A stretch of DNA of 32,543 nucleotides from Alkalicoccus daliensis (GCF_900103955.1 NZ_FNIL01000017.1:1-32543); one strand, 5' to 3'. Counted from the first letter of the stretch, positions 7,923 to 16,564 are shown. Notes: generated by a model from the sequence alone, not told the origin. Translations and numbers: made by a program.

Positions 7923-8366
7923 ATGACTTCACACGAGGAATGGATCGAGCGGTGTATTGCTATGGCAGGCGCAAATGCAGATGCAGGGCAGATGCCATTT
8001 GCATCAATCATAGTAAGAGACGGAGAAGAGGTAGCAAGAGGACTCAACGATGGAAAAGCAGCAATGGATCCGACGGCTCATGGAGAAATAAGAGCACTGC
8101 AGGCTGCAGGAAAAAAACTGAAGCAGACAGATCTTACCGGATGTATTCTTTACACAAATTGTGAACCTTGTCCCATGTGTCTTGGCGCAGTCTACTGGAG
8201 CGGTATTAAAGAAGTTTATTACGGATTATCCATTGAGGCACAGGCAGAGTTTGATCAGCTTCCCAAGTATATGTATGAAGAATTTCAGCGGAATAAAGAA
8301 GACAGAGAAGTAAAAGTTACAGAAATAAAAGGAAAGACAGACAGCAGAGCACCATTTAAAAAATAA
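7923..8366 (+). CDS. CDA-fold nucleoside deaminase, guanine deaminase-like
   Basis: A 147-residue cytosine deaminase-like zinc hydrolase. The zinc and catalytic residues are visible as HGE (His53, Glu55) and PCPMC (Cys83, Cys86), in the context TNCEPCPMCLGAVYW that resembles bacterial guanine deaminase GuaD and related nucleoside deaminases. Length fits the GuaD family (about 150-160). It would deaminate a purine base or a nucleoside in the cytoplasm; the segment after the zinc site is too divergent for me to fix the substrate. AGAGGAGG lies eight bases before the ATG. The gene stands alone between the XapX terminator and a repeat-filled gap. Confidence 0.88.
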   Translation: MTSHEEWIERCIAMAGANADAGQMPFASIIVRDGEEVARGLNDGKAAMDPTAHGEIRALQAAGKKLKQTDLTGCILYTNCEPCPMCLGAVYWSGIKEVYYGLSIEAQAEFDQLPKYMYEEFQRNKEDREVKVTEIKGKTDSRAPFKK

Positions 8367-8384
8367 GATTTATCAAAGTTTTAT

Positions 8385-8565
8385 TTTATTAAAAGCCCCT
8401 GTTAAAGCCTGAACGTTAACAAAGACCTCCATGCAGAAAAAAATGCACCATGAAAGCAGAAAATTAATACTGTGTAACAAAGGCAAGAAGAAGCCCTTAG
8501 GTAAGCCTCACCGAAAACGAAGCAGTATTATTACTTCTTTTAGCAAAACTTATATTTATAAGATA
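8385..8565 (+). repeat. class 1 repeat, internally deleted copy (core 8466-8529)
   Basis: AATACTG (8466-8472) and CAGTATT (8523-8529) are the paired termini of a class 1 element. The middle is missing, so the core is 64 bp instead of about 135. The retained 3' part (AAGCCCTTAGGTAAGCC, CCGAAAACGAAGCAG) matches the other copies. Similarity to the reverse complement of 187-430 extends about 60 bp upstream (TGCACCATGAA, GAAAATTAATAC) and about 40 bp downstream (ATTACTTCTTTTAGC). Confidence 0.7.
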
Positions 8566-8835
8566 GCTGAGCCAATTTCATAATTCCATTTCCAAAGAGA
8601 ATTAACGAACATTTATTAATATTATACATTTAATGTTCGTTTTTTATTAAGGGTTCCGAAGTGGCAGACGGTGACTCCCAGAGGATCAGCGCAGGCTGAA
8701 GATCCAATAGGACGAAGGTTTTTATCGTCCTATTTAGCTGAAGACAAGCCCTCGGGAAAGCATCCGTCTACAACGCAGGAACCTTCTATTATTCGTATTA
8801 AATCATCTGATTTTGTATTATGAAATCGGCTCAGC
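8566..8835 (+). repeat. 270-bp element with 18-bp terminal inverted repeats, containing a class 1 copy
   Basis: GCTGAGCC-ATTTCATAA at 8566-8583 is repeated inverted at 8818-8835 (17 of 18 positions). Between them lie an AT-rich hairpin (8604-8641) and a complete class 1 element (about 8649-8785). That element has termini GGTTCC / GGAACC, helix AGACGG / CCGTCT, a bulged helix TCCC(A)GAGG (8676-8684) / CCTCGGGA (8750-8757), and a perfect 10-bp central hairpin AATAGGACGA / TCGTCCTATT. No protein is encoded inside. Confidence 0.7.
8604..8646 (+). terminator. terminator-like AT-rich hairpin downstream of the deaminase gene
   Basis: AACGAACATT (8604-8613) pairs with AATGTTCGTT (8632-8641) around an 18-base AT-rich loop and is followed by a T-run. 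It is the first T-tailed hairpin after the deaminase gene, though it lies inside the repeat. Confidence 0.45.
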
Positions 8836-8906
8836 TTAATAAAAAATGAAGAGGGTGCTTTTTTTCTTCTTTTAACGCCGTGCTGCAGGATCCTGGACAA
8901 ATTTCT

Positions 8907-8945
8907 CCAGCAGATCTCAGTATAGGTGGCCTGCTGGATTTTTTT
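8907..8945 (+). terminator. possible terminator, plus strand
   Basis: CCAGCAG (8907-8913) pairs with CTGCTGG (8931-8937) and is followed by ATTTTTTT. Its polarity would stop plus-strand transcription before it runs into the opposing ATPase gene. Confidence 0.45.
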
Positions 8946-8958
8946 CTGTAGGGCAGCA

Positions 8959-10857
8959 TTAGGAACGGAGCAGGCGGAGACCGTTAAGAATAACGAGAAT
9001 AGTACTTCCTTCGTGCCCGATTACCCCGAGTGGAAGTGTCAGATGCTGAGCGAAGTTTGCGGTAATCAGTAATGCAATAACAGCAATAGAGAAAATCAAA
9101 TTTTGCATGATAATACGTTTCAAGCGATAAGACAGCTGAAAAGCGAGGCGTATCTTCGAAAGTTCACTTTTCATCAGCACCATATCCGCCGTATCTATCG
9201 CTACATCCGTGCCGGAGCCCATAGCGATGCCGATATCAGCTTTTGCCATAGCAGGAGCATCGTTGATTCCATCCCCGATCATCGCCGCAGCACCGAAGCT
9301 GGAGCGGAGTTTTTCTATTTCTTTTACTTTCTGCTCGGGGAGGCACCGGGAAATCCACTCTTCTATCCCGGTTTCCGCTGCAATTGCTTTTGCAGTTGCT
9401 TCATTGTCCCCGGTAATCATTACTGGATGAATGCCCCGGCGTTTAAGTTCGGTGACAAGCTTGACTGCTTCTTTTCGTACTTCATCTTTCAGCGCAAAGA
9501 TCGCTTGAGGGGTATTGTTTTTCATCACGAATACCACAGTGTGCCCATCTTTCATCCACTGCTGATGAAGCTGCGCGGCTTTCCTGGACCATGGACCAGC
9601 AGAAACAAGAGACTCGTTTCCTACAAGCCAGGTATCACTGCCTGCAGAAGCTTGAACGCCAAAGCCTGTAATGTCTTTAACTGTATCTATTGAAGCTTTT
9701 TTATGAATATATTTTTCCGCATACTGCGTAACAGCTTTTGCGAGAGGGTGGGAGGATTGTTCTTCAATTCCAGCAACGATTTCCAAAAGTGCTGTTTGCG
9801 TTTCTGCTCCTGGCTCCATATGAATATGCGTAACAGCCGGTTCTCCTTTCGTTAAAGTACCGGTTTTATCAACAGCGACAACTTTTACTTTAATTAACGA
9901 TTCCAGCGGGAGTCCGCCTTTTGTTAGGATTCCATGCCGGGCACCCGTGGAAATTGCGGAAAGCAGTGCAGGCATAATGGAGGCAACTACTGCACAGGGG
10001 GAAGCAACTACCAGCAGCACCATTGCCCGGTAAAAAGTTTCCTGAAAAGGAGCAGCGAAGAGAAGTGTTGGAACTGTGAGCATAAGAAAAACGACAGCAA
10101 GGACGGTAATAACGTAGGGACCTTCAATTCGTTCAATCAGTTTTTGAGAGGGAGGCCTGCTGGTCTGTGCTTCTTCTACAAGCTGGATCATTTTTTGAAA
10201 AAGAGAATCTTTATTTTCTTTCGTAACTTTTAAAGTAAGGGTGCCGCTGCCATTCATCGTGCCATTGTACACAGTGTCTCCCGGAAGCTTTTCCACCGGA
10301 ACCGATTCGCCGGTAATTGCCGCCTCATCTACCGCAGAGATACCGTTCTGCACAATGCCGTCTGCAGGAAGGCGCTCTCCATTCCTCACCATAATCAGGT
10401 CGCCCGGGCGAAGAGATTCTACAGGCACAATGATCTGCTGCCCCCTGTCATCAATACGAAGCGCTTCCATCGGTGCTAGCTTCACGAGTGCAGCAAGATC
10501 CTTTTCGCTTTTTTGCAGGGTGTATGTTTCTAATGCACCGCTCATCGCAAAAATGAAGATAAGTATGGCCCCTTCATTCCAGTAGCCGATGGAAGCTGCT
10601 CCCAAAGCAGCGAGTATCATAAGTATTTCCACATTCAGTTTCCGGTCCGTGATTAAATCTTCCAAGCCTTCTTTTGTTTTAAAATATCCTCCGCACACAT
10701 AAGAAAGCAAATAGAAAAATAAAGCTGCGGCAGGGGAGGCGGTGAATATGCCGAGCAGTAGAAACAAACCTCCCCCCAAAGCGAAAAACAGTTCCCGGTG
10801 TTTCCAGACAACAGGCAGCTTTGTTTCTGTGTAAACTGCAGAATCAGCAATATTCAC
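8959..10857 (-). CDS. zosA: heavy-metal P-type ATPase, ZosA-like
   Basis: A 632-residue P1B-type metal-transporting ATPase of the plasma membrane. Visible signatures are the membrane metal site SPC (Ser286-Pro287-Cys288, in ASPCAVVAS), the phosphorylated Asp330 in DKTGTLTKG, the SSHPLA motif of heavy-metal ATPases and the hinge GDGINDAPAMAKADIG. There is no N-terminal heavy-metal-associated domain. SPC instead of CPC, together with length and lack of that domain, resembles Bacillus subtilis ZosA, a zinc transporter, but cobalt/zinc/cadmium export by a CzcD/CadA-like relative cannot be excluded. AGGAGG lies just upstream of the start. No metal regulator gene is adjacent, and I see no convincing Per box. 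Confidence 0.85.
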   Translation of the reverse strand: MNIADSAVYTETKLPVVWKHRELFFALGGGLFLLLGIFTASPAAALFFYLLSYVCGGYFKTKEGLEDLITDRKLNVEILMILAALGAASIGYWNEGAILIFIFAMSGALETYTLQKSEKDLAALVKLAPMEALRIDDRGQQIIVPVESLRPGDLIMVRNGERLPADGIVQNGISAVDEAAITGESVPVEKLPGDTVYNGTMNGSGTLTLKVTKENKDSLFQKMIQLVEEAQTSRPPSQKLIERIEGPYVITVLAVVFLMLTVPTLLFAAPFQETFYRAMVLLVVASPCAVVASIMPALLSAISTGARHGILTKGGLPLESLIKVKVVAVDKTGTLTKGEPAVTHIHMEPGAETQTALLEIVAGIEEQSSHPLAKAVTQYAEKYIHKKASIDTVKDITGFGVQASAGSDTWLVGNESLVSAGPWSRKAAQLHQQWMKDGHTVVFVMKNNTPQAIFALKDEVRKEAVKLVTELKRRGIHPVMITGDNEATAKAIAAETGIEEWISRCLPEQKVKEIEKLRSSFGAAAMIGDGINDAPAMAKADIGIAMGSGTDVAIDTADMVLMKSELSKIRLAFQLSYRLKRIIMQNLIFSIAVIALLITANFAQHLTLPLGVIGHEGSTILVILNGLRLLRS

Positions 10858-10926
10858 CTGGACCTCCTCCTTTGAATGGAGCTCATTTGATAAAGAGAAT
10901 CATACTCAATTAGCCGCTCAAACGAG

Positions 10927-10961
10927 AAATTGCTGCCGCCTGAGAGAGGCAGCAGCAATTT
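10927..10961 (-). terminator. strong hairpin, probable terminator of cardiolipin synthase gene
   Basis: Fifteen-position stem with one mismatch (AAATTGCTGC... / ...GCAGCAATTT) and a 5-base loop. The minus-strand tail TTTCTCGTTT is only moderately T-rich. It lies between two minus-strand genes. Confidence 0.55.
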
Positions 10962-11048
10962 AAATTAAAGTCGTTGGTGTCGATTCATGATGTTATTAAA
11001 CAATTACCCTTTTATCCACATTATAAACACACATTCTGAGATTAAATC

Positions 11049-12239
11049 TTACATCCAGGGAGAAATTAATTTTGCTGATTTTTCTCTTGTATGATCCCAG
11101 AAGTTCCGGCTGTCGAGCATCTCGTAAGTAATTTCTTCGCCATAGGTAAAAAAGTCTCGCTGAATAATATTCTGTACATTTTTTACCCAGGCTTTATCTT
11201 CGATCGTGCAGTTAATTTCGTGATTAATATAAAAACTTCTCATATCAAAGTTGGAAGTACTGATATCCAATATTTTGTTGTCGATAAGCATAAGCTTTGC
11301 ATGATAAAATCCTTCAGAAAACTGCCGGACCCCAACGCCTGCATCCAGCAGTTCACGGATATAATTAAAGGCACCGTCCCTTACCAGCGGATGATCCGGA
11401 TTTTTAGGAATTAACAGCTGTACTTTCACCCCGCGCTCGGCCAGTTTCAATACTTCGGTATGCATCTCATGTCCTGGAATATAGTAGGGAGTACCGATAA
11501 AAACAGATTTTTTCGCTCTGGAAAAAAGTTCTTTAAAGTGATCTGTCACATGTGCTCCGTCTGTGGACAAAAGCTGTATAGGTATTTCCTTTTCAGGTCT
11601 TTTCTTCGGCCGGGTAATCCGGAGTTTTTCCCCGGACGCTGCGAACCAGTCCCTTGCAAACTGTTTTCCAAGGGAGGCTACAGCAACGCCTTGTACATAT
11701 AGATGATAATCACGCCACATGCCGATCTTAGGGTCGCCCCCTGTATATTCATCTCCGACATTAAATCCTCCAACATAAGCATGCTCCCCATCAATTACAG
11801 TGACCTTGCGGTGGTTACGTTCATTCAAAGAATAAAATAAAAAGGGGAGACGCGGTTTTTGCGCATAATGCAGCTTCACACCGGATTTCTTCAGTCTGCG
11901 GCGGATTTTTGGAGATAAACGAGCACCTACCCAGTCTACTAAAAGCTTTACTTTTACCCCTTCCTTTGCTTTCCGTTGCAGAGCTTTTAAAATTTCTCCT
12001 CCGATAGAATCGTTTCGGAAAATATAAAAGTGCATATAAATGGTAGATTCCGAAGCGCGGATCTGCTTTAGTAAATGCTCAAAAAAAGTTTCTCCATGTA
12101 TGAATAAAGAAGCATCACCTGTAGTAATTGCAGGCGGCTCATAAAGTCCCGCTTTACTGCGGTGATGTTTTTTTCCGAAATAAAGATCAAGTGTAATCCA
12201 GGCAGCTACTCCAGCAGCGGCCCACGGCAGCTTTCTCAT
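11049..12239 (-). CDS. ywjE: cardiolipin synthase / phospholipase D family protein, YwjE-like
   Basis: A 396-residue membrane-anchored phospholipase D superfamily protein with two HKD motifs: HRKVTVIDGEHAYVGGFN and HAKLMLIDNKILDISTSNFD. It has one N-terminal hydrophobic segment (LPWAAAGVAAWITLDLYFG), unlike the longer two-segment ClsA type, and matches the length of minor synthases such as Bacillus YwjE. It should condense two phosphatidylglycerols to cardiolipin. I set the start at 12239 because GGAGGAAAGTTC precedes that ATG; a start nine codons upstream has no such site. In B. subtilis ywjE neighbours fadF, as here, though here the two are divergent. Confidence 0.85.
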   Translation of the reverse strand: MRKLPWAAAGVAAWITLDLYFGKKHHRSKAGLYEPPAITTGDASLFIHGETFFEHLLKQIRASESTIYMHFYIFRNDSIGGEILKALQRKAKEGVKVKLLVDWVGARLSPKIRRRLKKSGVKLHYAQKPRLPFLFYSLNERNHRKVTVIDGEHAYVGGFNVGDEYTGGDPKIGMWRDYHLYVQGVAVASLGKQFARDWFAASGEKLRITRPKKRPEKEIPIQLLSTDGAHVTDHFKELFSRAKKSVFIGTPYYIPGHEMHTEVLKLAERGVKVQLLIPKNPDHPLVRDGAFNYIRELLDAGVGVRQFSEGFYHAKLMLIDNKILDISTSNFDMRSFYINHEINCTIEDKAWVKNVQNIIQRDFFTYGEEITYEMLDSRNFWDHTREKSAKLISPWM

Positions 12240-12464
12240 GAACTTTCCTCCTTCAGGTACAATCAACTGAAATATATATTCCCTAATTCTAAAAAATTAA
12301 CCGTTGGAGCAGGCGTTTTGTGCAGGGTAAATATCGTTACATGCATCAATTTCACAAGAAACAATTTTTGAAAATACAGGTTCATGAGGTACAGGCGGAA
12401 TCGATCCAGGTTCTTAAATACAGCATGGCGGTCTTTGAAGAGATAGAAGCCGTGCCTTGTTTTA

Positions 12465-12520
12465 GAGAAATGATTCGAAGACAAGTCCTTTAGCAAGTCT
12501 TTTCCGAAAATTGGAACCTT
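12465..12520 (+). repeat. degenerate class 1 repeat remnant
   Basis: ATTCGAAGACAAGTCC, TAGCAAGTC and CCGAAAATTGGA resemble the 3' half of class 1 elements. The rest of 12240-12600 shows no supported gene; the minus-strand frame 12263-12583 lacks a ribosome binding site and family features. Confidence 0.45.
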
Positions 12521-12600
12521 CTGCTCAACAGAAAAATTTACTTTATGTTGATAAAGAATGATACATAAGAATATCGACCCCACGAATGATAAAACTTACC

Positions 12601-12734
12601 ATTGCTGCAGAACGAAGGAGAGGACACCTAAAGGATGAGCGCAGCCTGAGAATCATTTCGAAGAAGCGGAGCGACGAAGAATTAGGTCGAAGACAAGCCT
12701 TCGAGCAGTCCTTCACCGAAAGCAGCGCAGCAAT
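12601..12734 (+). repeat. class 1 structured repeat
   Basis: Complete copy. The termini ATTGCTGC (12601-12608) and GCAGCAAT (12727-12734) pair perfectly. The next helix is GAAGGA / TCCTTC, where the copies at 22986 and 26131 have GAAGGC / GCCTTC, a compensating change. The inner helices are weaker here (AAGG / CCTT; ATTTCG / CG-AAT). It lies in the divergent gap between the cardiolipin synthase gene and fadF, about 170 bp upstream of the fadF operator. Confidence 0.75.
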
Positions 12735-12907
12735 ATAAGCTGTTCTATTTCAAAAGTCGTTTTTCATGAGAGTGCCAGGCAGGTGCTGTGGAAAGCGCGG
12801 GGACATCATGCAGACCCTTTTCTTCTGTTGAAAATACCTTTATAGTAAGAGATAAGAAATTAAAATACCTAAAAATCTCTCTAAAAGAAAAAACAAAAAA
12901 TAATTTA

Positions 12908-12925
12908 TGAATGAGTATTCATTCA
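12908..12925. promoter_or_regulatory. FadR-type operator upstream of fadF
   Basis: TGAATGAGTATTCATTCA is an 18-bp inverted repeat matching the known Bacillus FadR box (TGAATGANTANTCATTCA). It covers the -35 side of the predicted promoter. A repressor bound here would be released by long-chain acyl-CoA, by analogy with B. subtilis. Confidence 0.85.
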
Positions 12926-12936
12926 TATAAAAACTA

Positions 12937-12945
12937 TGCTATAAT
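12937..12945 (+). promoter_or_regulatory. extended -10 promoter of fadF
   Basis: TGCTATAAT is a perfect extended -10 element (TGnTATAAT). The -35 region is poor (TTCATT within the FadR box), as expected of an extended -10 promoter. About 40 bp separate it from the ribosome binding site AAGGAAAGGAG. Confidence 0.7.
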
Positions 12946-12994
12946 AACTTCACAAACATAAAAAAAGCCTAACAGAAGGAAAGGAGCATTTCTC

Positions 12995-15097
12995 ATGGAT
13001 CCAATCGTAATCAACTGGATTATGTTTCTGCTTGTAACCGCTTACGCCGTATATTTGTTCGCCAGTCTCGTCAGAACACGACTTGCATACATTAAAATGG
13101 GGAAAAAGCCGGAATTTATCTTATCGATGAAAGAACGCCGTGATGCCATGATTACTATGGTTTTCGGACAGAAGAAGCTGTTAAAAGACAAGAAAAGCGG
13201 CATTATACACGTCATGTTTTTCTATGGGTTTTTACTCGTTCAGTTCAGTGCAATTGACGTAATCTGGAAAGGATTAAATCCGGGAAGCCATCTTCCGCTG
13301 GGCCCGGTCTATCCGGTATTTACATTTTTCCAGGAAATTGTTGTACTCATGATTCTTGTCGCTGTCGTGTGGGCTTTCCACCGGCGATATGTAGAAAAAC
13401 TTGTCCGTCTGAAGCGTAACTTCAAGGCTGGGCTTGTACTCATCTTCATTGGAGGGCTTATGGTCTCCAAGCTGTTTGCAAAAGGATTTGAATTCGTCTG
13501 GCTCGGAAAAGACCTGACAGCAGCAGAACCGATCGCTTCCGGAATTGCTGCCATGGTTGCACCTCTGGGAGTTACGGCAGCAAGCGTTGGATTCTTTGTT
13601 TTCTGGTGGGCACACCTTTTATTCCTGCTCATCTTTCTCGTATACATTCCACAGTCCAAACACGCACACCTTATCGCAGGGCCTGCAAACGTATGGGTGG
13701 GGCCGACACACAAGCGCGGACAGCTGGAAGCTATCGATTTTGAAGATGAAGAAGCAGAAAAATTCGGAAAGAACCAGATCGAAGACTTTGACCAAAAGCA
13801 GCTGCTGGATCTTTACGCATGCGTAGAGTGCGGACGCTGTACAAATATGTGTCCTGCAACTGGTACAGGGAAAATGCTGTCACCCATGGATCTGATCATA
13901 AAGATGAGAGATCATTTAACCGAAAAAGGAGCAGCTGTTACTTCACAGAGTCCGTGGATGCCAGCTTATGCTTTCGGCCATACACGCGGCAATAAAATTG
14001 CAAATGCGGATGAGGAAACAATCAAAGGAATGGATATCAATCCTTATGACGTAAGTCTGATCGGGGATGTTATTACAGAGGAAGAGATCTGGGGCTGCAC
14101 GACCTGCCGGAACTGTGAAGACCAGTGCCCGGTAATGAATGAACACGTGGATAAAATTATTGATCTGCGCCGTTATCTTGTGCTGACGGAAGGGAAAATG
14201 GATGCCGATACACAGCGTACGATTAAAAACATTGAAAAGCAGGGGAATCCTTGGGGGATTAACCGTAAAGAAAGAGAAAACTGGAGAGACGGACGCGAAG
14301 ATATTGATGTCCCTACAGTACGTGAGATGAAGAAGCGCGACGAAGAATTTGAGTATCTTTTCTTTGTAGGCTCTATGGGCTCCTATGATAACAGAAGTAT
14401 GAAAGTAGCCCAGTCTTTTGCAAAATTAATGAATGAAGCAGGGATTAAATTTGCGATCCTCGGAAACAAAGAAAAAAATTCCGGTGATACACCGCGCCGA
14501 ATCGGCAACGAATTTCTTTTCCAGGAGCTTGCGGCTGCAAACATTCAGGAATTTGAGAAAAATGATATTAAAAAAATCGTAACAATCGATCCGCATATTT
14601 ATAACACGTTTAAAAATGAGTATCCTGACTTTGGGCTGGACGCGGAAATTTTCCACCACAGCGAGCTGCTTTTCCAGTGGATTCGGGAAGGACGCCTAAA
14701 GCCGACCCACGAAGTAAAGGAGCAGATTGTGTATCATGATTCCTGTTACCTCGGACGTTACAATGACGTATACGATCCACCACGCGAAATTCTTAAGTCG
14801 ATTCCAGGTGTAGACCTGGTAGAGATGGAGCGCAACCGCGAAAACGGCATGTGCTGCGGTGCCGGCGGCGGAATGATGTGGGCAGAAGAAGATACAGGAA
14901 CACGGGTGAACGTAGCCAGAACAGAACAGGCACTCGCCACGTCCTCCTCCATGATCGGCAGTGCATGTCCTTACTGCTTAACGATGATGAGTGATGGCAC
15001 GAAAGCAAAAGAAGTGGATGAAGACGTACAGACAATGGATGTTGCCGAAATTCTGGAACGCTCCATCGTGAAAAGAGAAGAACCTGCTGCAGTTTAA
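12995..15097 (+). CDS. fadF: FadF-like membrane iron-sulfur oxidoreductase
   Basis: A 700-residue fusion resembling Bacillus FadF (YwjF). The N-terminal part (about residues 1-220) has several transmembrane segments of the nitrate reductase gamma-subunit type. A ferredoxin domain with two 4Fe-4S motifs follows (CVECGRCTNMCP and CTTCRNCEDQCP, about residues 276-380), then a C-terminal heterodisulfide-reductase type half with cysteine-rich motifs (CYLGRYNDVYDPPR, MCCGAGGG, SACPYC). It probably passes electrons from acyl-CoA dehydrogenases, via ETF, into the membrane quinone pool during beta-oxidation. Its FadR-type operator, and the nearby thiolase and acyl-CoA dehydrogenase genes, support that role. 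The electron partners are inferred from the family. Confidence 0.92.
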   Translation: MDPIVINWIMFLLVTAYAVYLFASLVRTRLAYIKMGKKPEFILSMKERRDAMITMVFGQKKLLKDKKSGIIHVMFFYGFLLVQFSAIDVIWKGLNPGSHLPLGPVYPVFTFFQEIVVLMILVAVVWAFHRRYVEKLVRLKRNFKAGLVLIFIGGLMVSKLFAKGFEFVWLGKDLTAAEPIASGIAAMVAPLGVTAASVGFFVFWWAHLLFLLIFLVYIPQSKHAHLIAGPANVWVGPTHKRGQLEAIDFEDEEAEKFGKNQIEDFDQKQLLDLYACVECGRCTNMCPATGTGKMLSPMDLIIKMRDHLTEKGAAVTSQSPWMPAYAFGHTRGNKIANADEETIKGMDINPYDVSLIGDVITEEEIWGCTTCRNCEDQCPVMNEHVDKIIDLRRYLVLTEGKMDADTQRTIKNIEKQGNPWGINRKERENWRDGREDIDVPTVREMKKRDEEFEYLFFVGSMGSYDNRSMKVAQSFAKLMNEAGIKFAILGNKEKNSGDTPRRIGNEFLFQELAAANIQEFEKNDIKKIVTIDPHIYNTFKNEYPDFGLDAEIFHHSELLFQWIREGRLKPTHEVKEQIVYHDSCYLGRYNDVYDPPREILKSIPGVDLVEMERNRENGMCCGAGGGMMWAEEDTGTRVNVARTEQALATSSSMIGSACPYCLTMMSDGTKAKEVDEDVQTMDVAEILERSIVKREEPAAV

Positions 15098-15118
15098 TCT
15101 GCAGAGAAATAGCAGAAA

Positions 15119-15149
15119 AGCTCTCGAATAATGATTCGGGGGCTTTTTT
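15119..15149 (+). terminator. rho-independent terminator after fadF
   Basis: An 11-position stem (15119-15129 with 15134-15144, including G-U wobbles) with a 4-base loop is followed by six T. It isolates fadF from the GGDEF gene. Confidence 0.85.
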
Positions 15150-15317
15150 GCATCCTGCTGAGTCTTTATACTCACCTGCTCACAATGAAAGAAAGTTCTA
15201 CGATGATATATTTATATTTGGTAGTTTCTATGAATTATTTATCCATTGCTCCACTGGCTTTCTTTCTGAATAGCTGGGCTATATCAAAATACTAATAAGA
15301 TATGAGTCTTTAGTGTT

Positions 15318-15344
15318 TTGAAAAAATATGTAATTGGGTATAAT
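15318..15344 (+). promoter_or_regulatory. candidate promoter of GGDEF gene
   Basis: TTGAAA (15318-15323) and TATAAT (15339-15344) are separated by 15 bp, shorter than ideal. The leader of about 90 bases contains a small hairpin (ACGG / CCGT) ahead of the ribosome binding site AAAGGAG. The remaining 15150-15317 is AT-rich with nothing recognised. Confidence 0.4.
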
Positions 15345-15438
15345 ATACTAGATGTATTTTATGTATAGTGATATATTATAGGAATTAATTATCATTTTAC
15401 TGAGGAGAAACGGTTAAAACGCCGTAAAGGAGCCCCTG

Positions 15439-16500
15439 ATGAAAAACTCAATCGTAGACTTTGGTGAATACAGCAGTCTGATCCGCATGGATTTTCAGAA
15501 AATCAATTTTGTAATATGCGCAGTTCACTTAGTATTTTTAACGATCTATCTCGTATTGAATGTTCCGTTCCTTTTTTGGATGAACCTGTTTATGGCGTCC
15601 CTTAGTTTATTTTATCTCCTTATTTTAAAGAATAATAATTTCCTGCTTTTTTATGGACTGATTTTTTGTCAGGTTACTGCAGTTATCATAATGACTACAA
15701 CAGTTTTAGGATGGGATGCAGGGGTGCAGCATTATCTTGTTATCTTCCCGGCTTTTGTATTTACTGTAGTAAGAGGATGGCAGAAATACGCGGTAGTTAT
15801 TATCAGCGGAGTTTCTTATTTCGGATTGTATAAATGGGTTCCGGAAGCAACCGGAGCTGTCTCTGAAGAGGTAATGAGTTCATTTTATATTGTCAATATA
15901 GCTGGTGTGCTCCTGGTACTTGTTTTTATCAGCAACTTGTACGGTAAAACAACGCAGAAAATATTAAACGAATTAAATGATTTGTCCCGTATAGATCCAT
16001 TAACAAAAATATTAAATCGAAGATCGATGTATCAATACGTAAATAAAGCAAGAAAGAAAAAAATACAAAGCTACCTGCTGCTCATTGATCTGGATGATTT
16101 TAAAAATATCAACGATAAATGGGGGCATGAATGCGGAGATATGGTGCTGATTCACTGCGCAGAAGTTTTCCGCCAATTCACAAAAGAGAAGGGACGCGCA
16201 GCCCGCTGGGGCGGAGAAGAATTTTTACTTCTTCTCTATGCTAAGAATAAAGATGAAGCACTTGGAAAAGCAGAAGAAATTGCGGAAACAATTAATAAAA
16301 AAAGAACGTTTTTTTATCAGCAGAAAGAAGTGCCGCTGTCGATCACCGGAGGTATGATTGCTTTGGATCCTGTCATTCATACAGAAAAAATGATTAATGC
16401 TGCTGATGAAGCGCTGTATCACGGAAAACAGAGAGGAAAGAATCAAATTGTATACGCAGGATCATTCAAAAATAATGAAAAAATAGATAATTTAGGGTGA
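15439..16500 (+). CDS. membrane-bound GGDEF diguanylate cyclase
   Basis: A 353-residue protein. Residues about 15-175 form five or six hydrophobic segments, and residues about 185-345 form a GGDEF domain beginning DPLTKILNRRSM. The active-site loop is GGEEF (Gly258-Phe262) in the context RWGGEEFLLLL, so catalysis (2 GTP to cyclic di-GMP) is likely retained. The RxxD inhibitory site expected five residues before it is absent, suggesting no product inhibition at that site. No EAL, HD-GYP or PilZ partner is visible. The signal sensed by the membrane part is unknown. It has its own promoter and terminator and is not part of a fad operon. Confidence 0.9.
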   Translation: MKNSIVDFGEYSSLIRMDFQKINFVICAVHLVFLTIYLVLNVPFLFWMNLFMASLSLFYLLILKNNNFLLFYGLIFCQVTAVIIMTTTVLGWDAGVQHYLVIFPAFVFTVVRGWQKYAVVIISGVSYFGLYKWVPEATGAVSEEVMSSFYIVNIAGVLLVLVFISNLYGKTTQKILNELNDLSRIDPLTKILNRRSMYQYVNKARKKKIQSYLLLIDLDDFKNINDKWGHECGDMVLIHCAEVFRQFTKEKGRAARWGGEEFLLLLYAKNKDEALGKAEEIAETINKKRTFFYQQKEVPLSITGGMIALDPVIHTEKMINAADEALYHGKQRGKNQIVYAGSFKNNEKIDNLG

Positions 16501-16527
16501 AATCTATTATTCTTTCGCGAGCTAAGC

Positions 16528-16564
16528 AAAAAGGAGTCCTCCATAATTGGAGCGGCTCCTTTTT
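16528..16564. terminator. bidirectional terminator between GGDEF and ABC exporter genes
   Basis: AAAAAGGAG (16528-16536) pairs with CTCCTTTTT (16556-16564), with an inner CTCCA / TGGAG hairpin. It has T-runs on both strands and lies between convergent genes. Confidence 0.75.

Noticed and set aside
10858-10926. Per or Zur box upstream of the metal ATPase gene
   Set aside because: GAGAATCATACTC is only a weak inverted repeat and matches neither consensus well enough to claim.
12263-12583. 106-codon minus-strand frame upstream of the cardiolipin synthase gene
   Set aside because: It overlaps a class 1 repeat remnant, lacks a ribosome binding site and resembles no family I recognise.
15345-15438. 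Possible cyclic di-GMP or other riboswitch before the GGDEF gene
   Set aside because: Only a 4-bp hairpin is present and the conserved GEMM segments are absent.
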